Shown: positions 55,382-64,000 of the stretch, in pieces | Numbering within the stretch: position 1 is the first letter of the stretch | Layout: each line of letters opens with the position of its first letter | Source: Catonia carolina | Taxonomy: Eukaryota > Arthropoda > Insecta > Hemiptera > Achilidae | Direction of reading: 5' to 3' | Length of the DNA stretch: 64,000 nt | Assembly (NCBI GenBank): GCA_035578175.1 | Contig: JAQMRL010000014.1 | Coordinates: 13,711,274-13,775,273, forward strand | Notes under the pieces: model-generated | Databases searched by the model: none | Told to the model about the DNA's origin: nothing | What the model saw: the letters and a program-made list of their open reading frames with translations, nothing else | Made by a program: the position numbers and the translations under genes

Positions 55382-56558
55382 CTATCGGTTTCATAATCAT
55401 AGACCCGAGTTTGAACCCTTGGATCTCCAAAACTATGAATCGGATTTCAACATACCTTACATAAAAATTTAGCTCATTTTATTCTACGTTGACCTATAAT
55501 AGTCCTATATTTTTAATGTTGTTTCAAAATTGCCATATCGAGGTTGGAAGACAAAAGACCCGATTTTTTGCTACCGCAACAAATCTTATGCGTTTAGAGG
55601 CTTGTAACTCCCATAACTATTTTACCAAAAATTTTGAAATTTTAACACAATATAGATAATTATATTCTTACAGCGTATACGAAATTTCAAATTCGTACGT
55701 TACTTAACTTTTGATTTATTAACAATATTCTGAACCTTTGCTATCTCGGTAACCCGGAAATCGTTCAGCACGGGTAAACTATCGTTTTATTCTCTGTAAA
55801 AAAACTTAGTTCAAGTATGGTCATCAGGCCTACATGAAATATTGATTGGCCAATGTTGTGGTGAAATATTTTAAATTTTGAAAAATAAACTGGCAATTGC
55901 GGGGTTGGGCACTACTATCCGTGTTGTCAGTTTGTGTACGTGACATACTGTCGGACTGTCTACCTGAATTGACAGACTGCATGTTAATTCAGGCAGATAG
56001 TCGGATTCAGGCAAGATGGATAGTAGCGCCCACCCCCTGCATTACCAAGTCTATTTTTCAAAATAAAAAAAAATTCTTCCACAACTATGGTCAATCAATA
56101 TTTCATGTTGTTATCATATCTGTACTAAGTTTTTTACGCTGAATAGAACGATAGTTTGCCCGTGCCGAACGATCGAGCGGTTACCGAGATAGCAAGGGTT
56201 CAGAATATTGTTAATAAATCATAATTAAAGTAACTAACGAATTTGAAATTTCGTACACGCAGTAAGAATATATTTGTCTATGCTGTGTTAAAATTTCGAA
56301 CTTTTCGCTCAAATAATTAACGTGTTACACGCTTCTAAACGCATTAAATTTGTTGCGGTAGCAGAAAAACCGGGTCTTTTTGTCTTCCAACCTCGATATT
56401 GCAATTTTTAATCAATAATTAAAATATAGGACTATTATAGGTAAACACAAAATAAAATGAGCTAAATTTTATGTAAAGTAGACTATGTTCAAATTTGACC
56501 CATATTTTTGGAGGTGCAAGGGTTCAAACTCGGGTGTCTATGATTAAGAAACCGATAG
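55382..56558. repeat. Long palindrome, 1.18 kb, arms about 580 bp
   Basis: Left arm 55382-55970 and right arm 55984-56558 are inverse copies (shared blocks: CTATCGGTTTC; gttggaagacaaaa with agacccg; ctaccgcaacaaat; aatattctgaacc; aaactatcgttttattc; ctgaatt at the centre). By eye the arms are roughly 80-90 percent identical with small gaps. There is no coding content, target duplication or transposase. It is probably a fold-back type mobile element. A longer insertion in the left arm (tttgtgtacgtgacatactg) makes the arms unequal near the centre. Confidence 0.9.
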
Positions 56559-56639
56559 TCGATTTCCTCTAAGTGCTTAGAAAATTAAAATCCTTCGTTT
56601 TCAAAAGAAAATTCCTTTTATAATTTTCACCAGAATGTT

Positions 56640-56960
56640 TTACCTCGTATAGATCCAATTTTAGACCACGTGAGGAGACAAGATATTTCTAGAAGCTCTT
56701 TTTGCAGACCATAATCTCAGCATTCGTTCACTGCAGCCTTTTCTTTTGTCAACCCGGTGTTCCGTTTTCACTCTTCATGGAAGCTATTAAAGTCCGTCAT
56801 TAGCTGTTTAGATTTGATTCGGTTAATTAAGTTTTCTCGGTTTATTCCGGTTTTCTCAGTATCCTTTCTGACTTCTTTAAACCATTTATCCAACACCTTA
56901 GGTCTATTGTTTATTGCCTTAAAAATTTGTTTTATCAATCGGTTGTCATCCATTTTATAT
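56640..56960 (-). pseudogene. LINE ORF2 C-terminal fragment
   Basis: The minus-strand frame reads NRLIKQIFKAINNRPKVLDK, WFKEVRKDTEKTGINRENLI, then FNSFHEE and, after a frame change, EWKRNTGLTKEK. This pattern (R--KQIF-Y----K----W--EV--D--E-GI) is seen in the variable C-terminal tail of arthropod LINE polyproteins. It is matched by the split copy at 58370-60030, for which it serves as the uninterrupted (empty-site) version. Confidence 0.6.
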
Positions 56961-57057
56961 AGTCCATTAATCGTTTATTTCCCTTGTACCATTTTCTTCT
57001 CGAGGGAAAATAAAATATCGAAATATTGACTAAAAATTAGTTCAGGTATTTTCCGTA

Positions 57058-58165
57058 AGGGGAGCACTAAACCTCAAAGTCTAAAAAAATTGATTTTTCT
57101 AATTTTGACGCCATTGCCTTTTGTTTTTTTTCTGTGTAATTACATATAAAAATTATGACTGTACCATAGAAATTACGGAAGCTATGCAGATTTTTGTTAA
57201 GTAATTTTTTTTTATTCCTAATATGTGTACGTTGCAATCTGTTAAATTGAGAACAATAAACAACCCCATGACCCAATGAGATGAGGATGATGTGTATGAC
57301 GTGTAAATGAGATGTAGTCTTGTACTGACCCAGGTCGACCACTCCTGAGAGAGTACGGTTAATTGAACCCCAACGATCAAAGTACACCGGCAGCCACTAT
57401 CTAGTATTCAAATCAGTATAAAAGTAACTACCTTTACTAGGATTTGAACCAGGAACCTTCGTCTCCAAAGATCAGCTGTGAAAGAGCTGATTTTGGCGAC
57501 GACTTTACCTCTAGACCAACCCGGTGGGTTAAAGTAATGTTTTGACCAGAATTTCTTTAAATTGAGTTAATCTGTGGAAACAATAATTAAGAGTTGCGAT
57601 ATTCAAAGAACACAGAAAGCTGAGAAGCCAATGGAAAGTGTGTCAAAAGACGCAAGACAAGAGAAAAAGAGGAAATTATTTGAGGAAAAAGAAAAGTCTG
57701 GTGAGGATCAGTATTATGGTGCAGGCCGATTTTAGGGTAAGTAAAACAGCTCATTTCCCGCAAATTCATTTTTCTCCATAAAGGTATAGTTTTCTCAAAA
57801 ACTATTTAACTTTGAAAGTTGAAATTTTTTGAGCATGTTTCCCAGTATAATTAGGACATATAGTACTAGAATCATTGCAGTATTATTACTAAGTTCGAAG
57901 TAAAATAAAAAATTCTACAACAAAAATTAAATTGTTTTTGCATTTTTCAAAACAAATTTCTCGAAATTGTATCGCTAGCTCTATATTAATAATTCTAGTA
58001 CCAGAGCTTAAAAATATGTCATAGAAAAGGCACAAAAAAATTAAAGCCCTAACTCTTAACGGTTTCTTAGGTACCTAAAAAGAGGTCAATTTAACAAGGT
58101 CTAAAGGTGAACCTAAAAAGAGGTCAATTTAACATGGGTTAGATAAGAGGTATTGTGCTCCTTTT
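57058..58165. mobile_element. GGGGAGCAC element, relative of 24962-25722, with a SINE-B inside
   Basis: Ends aaGGGGAGCACTAAACC (57058) and, complemented at the right, aaAGGAGCACAATACC (about 58148-58165). Without the SINE-B (57195-57540) it is about 760 bp, the size of the TTAA element at 24962. Near one end both share agaaaccgttaa followed by a similar run. The flanks are GTAA and TTAA, so the duplication is imperfect. A 23-bp direct repeat (cctaaaaagaggtcaattta, 58073 and 58114) lies near the right end. No coding content. Confidence 0.55.
57195..57540 (-). mobile_element. SINE-B, full length
   Basis: Minus strand: head gggttggtctagaggtaaag (box A), box B GGTTCAAATCC near 57441-57451, body through gtgtactttgatcgttgggg, and tail cgtacacatattaggaataa plus A-run (T-run at 57204-57212). 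One of the best copies for a consensus. Confidence 0.9.
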
Positions 58166-58369
58166 AAAAGAAGAAACCATGTGAAATGGAGTGAAATAGA
58201 TTTCAGAAGAAAATTTCCAGAAATATCCAGAAATTTCCAAAGATAGACTACGCACTTAGTAGTGCAGAGATTCATGATTGTAGTAGATAAATCTAAATTT
58301 ATAATATTAAAAATAATTAAAGATTTTTCTATATAATCATAAATCTCCTCACTATCACGTAAGCTCTTC
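57541..58369. other. Non-coding interior of the GGGGAGCAC element
   Basis: AT-rich sequence with frequent ttctcaaaaacta / tttctcgaaatt phrases. No gene; frames are short. The part after 58165 belongs to flanking DNA and then to the split LINE fragment. Confidence 0.4.
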
Positions 58370-58445
58370 TTTTCAGTCCACATTCTCAGTAATCGCTCAC
58401 TGTAGTTTTTTCTCCTTTCCTCTGTCCACTCGGTGTTCCGTTTTT

Positions 58446-59540
<1,095 letters not shown>

Positions 59541-59552
59541 TACTCTTCATGG

Positions 59553-59740
59553 CCGGCTCGTTGGCGTAGTGGTTAGCAACTGGCTTCTACGCCGGGGTCC
59601 CTGGTTCAATTTCCGGTCGATCTGGCATTTTTTCATCACTCATTTTCATATTTCATCATTCTCCACCGTGTGCATTAGCAGAAATTGCAAAACAGTCAGA
59701 CGTAAAACCAAAAACAAAAACAAAAAAAAACATGGAAACC
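59553..59740 (+). mobile_element. SINE-A copy with CATGG duplication
   Basis: tRNA-like head ttggcgtagtggttagcaac (box A) and box B GGTTCAATTTCC near 59602-59613, body tcattctccaccgtgtgcat, gcaaaacagtcagacgtaaa, and an A-rich tail (accaaaaacaaaaacaaaaa). Flanked by CATGG (59548-59552 and 59730-59734 region). The same site is empty at 56779-56783. Confidence 0.85.
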
Positions 59741-60131
59741 TTATAATGCGTGATTAGTTGTCTGATTTGGTTAAGTTTTTTTTGTTTATTCCGGCTTTTT
59801 CAATATCCTTTCTGACTCTTGTAAACCATTTTTCGACACCTTAGATCTACTGTTTAGTGTCTTAAATTTTGTTTCGTGAATGGTTGTCATCCATTCCCTG
59901 TCAGATCTTACCGATCATTCCTGACAGAAGCATTTTGCGGTTTTGAACGCTCTAATTTCTTTTCGGTGCAGGAAAACGAGCTCCTTCCACCCAGTATGCG
60001 GTGGTGAGCGATTTAATACATGACCTAAAAAACTGATTCCCAAACGATCTTAAAACAAGGGGTGATTTTACAATGATCTGAATAAATAATTATTATTAAA
60101 GAGTTCGTTAAGCGACGCTAGTTTAAATTAT

Positions 60132-60371
60132 TTTAGTATTTTTAATTAATTTAACTTTGTAAGTTTCCTACTATTCGTAAAATTTACTGATCTTTATAAT
60201 ATTTTTTTTACATTTCGGGGGAGTCTGGACACCCTGGACCCCTTTAGTAATTTTAATTTAGTTTTTTATTTTAATTCGGTAAGTTTCCTACTATTGGTAA
60301 AATTTACTAATCTTTATAATAATTTTTCTTTTTTTACATTTCGGGGGGATGTCTGGATACCCTGGACCCCT
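60132..60371 (+). repeat. Tandem duplication with 120-bp period
   Basis: gtaagtttcctactatt starts at 60159 and again at 60279; both units continue through aaaatttact-atctttataa, acatttcggggg, gtctgga, accctggacccct. About 85 percent identical. Confidence 0.85.
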
Positions 60372-60919
60372 CCCTTTATCTATGCCACTGTCAACAGATG
60401 TAAATATGAATAAGTATTGGCAGACGAAACGAAGCTAATAGAAGCCTAAAAAGACCAATCAATTAATTGACTAAATTTATCCAATGAGGTCAAACAAAAT
60501 TTAAAAAAATAAATAGTCTAATAACTTTCTGAACAAGGTGTAGTTATACGAATATTATTTGAAAAGATAAAATCTGGTACTGTTTGCTGAGCTTCTATAC
60601 TGTCCATACAATATACTATGTTATTAATCGACTAAAAACCCAAACTCGCTTCGCTTCGCACGTTTATTTTTCGCCCTTTCTCTCTCCTTCTTGTTTTAAA
60701 CCTCTGAAACTCCACATATTTCTTAACAAGACTTTCTGCCCCTGGTTATTCTTGTTATTATTATTATTATTTCATAGTATAAATTCCTAAACATTATTTT
60801 TATCTCAGTTTATTTTACTAAACATTATTATTATTATTATTATTATTAGTCTAAGCTTGAAGCTACGCTATTCAGAGATATTTCTTTTTGTAGTTAGAAG
60901 TATCTGAAAAGCTGGTTAC
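60372..60919. other. Unassigned stretch with TAT/TTA repeats
   Basis: Short (TTA)n repeats at about 60754-60771 and 60823-60847. A 68-codon frame at 60584-60790 has no motif. Confidence 0.4.
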
Positions 60920-61240
60920 CTACACTCTTGCCATACTGGACATCCTAGCGGACAGCAAATCAAAGATGACCGTCATTAGACGTAGTAGATCTTATCTATA
61001 AAGCTTCAAGTCAAAGCTGGTGTTCCACAGGGTTCAATTTTAGGTCCCATTTTGTTTTTCTTTTCATAATCATAAACGATACGGATTTGGCCACCTGGTC
61101 TGTTCCTAGTTCTAACTTTATAATCTGCCATGTTTTTTTTAAGTGGGAAGGATTTTATTACAGTTCAAACAGTTTCTTCCTTTTAAGAAGAACTAATTTT
61201 TGAAGAACTGATTTTTGCTTAAAATTTCGATATTTTATTT
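60920..61240 (+). pseudogene. LINE reverse transcriptase fragment
   Basis: Reads KAGVPQGSILGPILF (near 61014-61058, one frameshift), the palm block upstream of the YADD box, then NDTDLATW and a decayed ADD region near 61130 (HVFFKWEGF). Upstream MTVIRRSRSYL (near 60970-61000) fits the R-F-SYL block. Badly decayed; no further domain. Confidence 0.6.
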
Positions 61241-61920
61241 CTTCGAGAGGAGCTGTACAGTGGAAATGAATGATTAGAAAAAGAAGACTAAAATTTTACG
61301 GGTACCTCTTTTAGCCAAACGTAAAAGGTTTTTAGAAGAGTCTACTGCCCTTTATTTACTTCGACATTATTTATGTCTTTCTAGAAAGGACTTTTGCCCA
61401 GAACAGGTAGGCGGAGTGTTAAATTAATTTCACTCGATCTGAAAAGTAGTAGTTTCTTATCACACAGTCAGCCAATTATAACTGAAGCATTTAAGAACAG
61501 AAGAGGAAGAGGTGTTAAAGACACTAGTCAAGAGTTATCTCCTCTGAGAATAACTTAATGAATTTCATTATACAGCCAGACCCTGTGGTGAATGAAGTGA
61601 AGGTGTCATTTGCAGGAAAGTAGATGCTTTTTAGAGGGCCTGGCATGTTGATACTTTTCCACTCAGTGAGGAAGACAATGGTAAATTACCTCACTCCTAG
61701 TTTTACTTAATAAAGCCTCTAGAATAGTGATTCTCAATTGTTTTGGTCCGCGACCCCCAAATAGTCAAAATAAATAAAATAAATATTTCGCGACCCCCTC
61801 CCCCCGATAATAATAGTAAGACTTACTACTAATAATTGATCTTTGACTGAAATTATAAATGTAAAATGTTTTCTTAATATTATATAATCAAACTGAACTA
61901 ATTTTATGTCATTTTGATTC

Positions 61921-62440
<520 letters not shown>

Positions 62441-62886
62441 TAATTAATGATTTTCTTTACAAGTAAGTTTACTTATTGCATGTAAAATTTCAATAAGCTT
62501 TTTTTGTTTACTAGTAAGGCCCATTGGACCACTTTAGTCAAATTATCTCAGTTCCTCAATTTCCTCCTAATCCTCTCCCAGTAGTTCTTCATTCTCTGGG
62601 ATCTAGCAGCCCGTTCAGCATCTGAAAAAAATCTAGGGTACTGTATTTTTCTAACTGTTTCTTTGAACCTGATATTTGTGTTTGATCGCTTTCAGGTTAT
62701 CGGATTTTTTTTCAAGGTCCTCCAATGTTAGGTTCAGCTCCACTAAGTCCTTCTTCACTTCGAATCCAAGCCGGCCCCGATTTAAGGTCCCACATATATT
62801 CTATTAGTATTTCTATTAGTATTTGTTATTCTATAATAATAATAATAATAATAATAATACAATAATAAGTTTATAATAAATAATTT
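62441..62886. other. Interior of the hAT element, no gene
   Basis: Non-coding. An ATA/TAA microsatellite lies at about 62832-62860, and a stretch near 62570-62700 (cctctcccagtagttcttca) has no recognised match. Confidence 0.4.
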
Positions 62887-63745
62887 TTACTTTTTCTAGC
62901 CTATATGAAGACATAGGAAGAAAGTAGGCTATTGCTTTCATGTCAATTTTTCGAAATCGAGTTTTCACCGAATCTACACGTTTTCAGACCCCCTGAACCC
63001 AAAAAAACATGTTTTTAACGATTGGTCTGTGTGTGTGTCTGTGTATGTGTGAACAGAATATCTCAAAAACGGAATATCGTACGAACTTGAAACTTAAAAC
63101 TTAAGTTAGATACCACTAGAGGACCCAATACGAACATTTTCATCAAAATCGGTCAACCGGAAGTAATAGTTTATTCGTGTAATTTTTCACTTTTTTGCGA
63201 TTTTCTCAAAAACTGATTATACGATATTTTAAAAAATGCCTCATTTACTGCATTATTTATGTTCTACAAGATAGGGTAGGTGCCATGTCTGCTGAAATTC
63301 TTAGGGAGGTTATTTTCTCGTAAATTTGTTTTTAAGATTGCTGCTTTAATATGCATTTTAGTGCAAAAATATACCTATGTAATAAAAGTTGTAGAGAATT
63401 TAAAATCCTACAACTTATATTCTAAACATTCTTTTGTATAACGTTTAGTTTAGCGGTAATTAGCGATTTTCTCATTTTCCTCACAAAAACGTGTAAAAAA
63501 TCGTTTTTTTTAAGATTTCAGCCTTAGCTGAAAGCTGTTTGAAAGGATGGGTAAAGTCCATTCAAATTTATGAGTACGTATGGAAAAACATTATAAATAA
63601 AGGAAAAGAAAAAAAATCCATGCATTTTACGACAAAAGTAGATATAATCAAATTTATAGGAAATTAAAAGATTTACAACTTTTTTTAAAGCATTTTTCTG
63701 TACAGAGCCTAGTTTAGTGTGAAGAAGTGATTTTCCGTATTTTTG
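62887..63745 (+). mobile_element. H element inside the hAT element, 3'-truncated
   Basis: 5' block (tttttctagcctatatgaag), short TG/TC tract (63028-63050), the gaacagaatatctcaaaaac block and both core modules. The second module is interrupted at 63530-63620 by about 90 bp ending in ataaataaaggaaaagaaaa, which looks like the poly(A) end of a truncated retroposon. Stops near ttttccgtattttt at 63745; no hairpin end. Confidence 0.85.
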
Positions 63746-64000
63746 TCATAAAATGATTAAATGATTTCATTGTTGTTTCGCGACCCCCTATAATACCACC
63801 AAAACCCCAGTTTGAGAATCACTGTTGTAAAGGTTTTTCAAACCAGTCTGACCACATAAACATCGGTTATATTGTGACAATATCGAAGAAGGTCATGGTT
63901 CGCGAAATTTCTAGCATTTAATGGTAAAGAGTAGATAATAGAGTGAAAAAGTAACAACAGGACAATAGTAACAATAGGATACCTATTTATAAAAGGTTAT

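Overview
The window is AT-rich eukaryotic DNA made almost entirely of transposable elements in many stages of decay. The mix (mariner-type DNA transposons with TA target duplications, Jockey-like LINEs, three SINE families, TTAA-flanked elements, hAT) points to an arthropod, most likely an insect. A hemipteran is plausible but not proven. I found no host gene, no rRNA and no functional tRNA gene. Long cysteine/valine, histidine/threonine, serine or leucine reading frames here are translations of microsatellites or polypyrimidine tracts.

The dominant repeat, called H here, is about 1.0-1.1 kb full length and occurs roughly 17 times on both strands. It starts in a T-run with ACTTTCTCTTGCC, carries a (TG)n microsatellite about 130 bp in, has an internal duplicated module, and ends with the inverted GGCAAGAGAAAGT, a small hairpin (GTGTGA-GTGTT-TCACAC) and CAGATTTTT. 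A filled/empty site pair inside the window shows insertion in a T-run without an obvious target duplication. This architecture resembles Helentron-associated elements (HINE/DINE-1 type).

Layout: 0-5 kb, an H copy, a decayed Tc1-like transposase and a full-length dead mariner. 5-16 kb, LINE fragments, SINEs, pyrimidine-rich tandem repeats and a Merlin-like fragment. 16-26 kb, a fold-back mariner, H copies with long TG tracts, and a TTAA-flanked element inside a SINE. 26-34 kb, a decayed Jockey-like LINE between mariner pieces, a 1-kb polypurine tract, and a second fold-back mariner inside a SINE. 34-40 kb, a second Merlin-like fragment, a 251-bp tandem array, a piggyBac-like element and LINE fragments. 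40.5-44.9 kb, a complete two-ORF Jockey-like LINE on the minus strand with a 12-bp target duplication, inside an H copy; it is the only element here that looks intact. 45-55 kb, nested H, SINE, LINE and DNA-transposon insertions, including a fold-back built from a DD41D-type transposase. 55-64 kb, a 1.18-kb palindrome, LINE pieces split by H and SINE insertions, and a hAT remnant inside a SINE.

The most unusual features are the fold-back elements. Two mariner copies share one rearrangement breakpoint, so the rearranged form itself moved. A Tc1-type fold-back and the long palindrome could also yield hairpin RNA. All family names come from reading motifs; no database search was possible.
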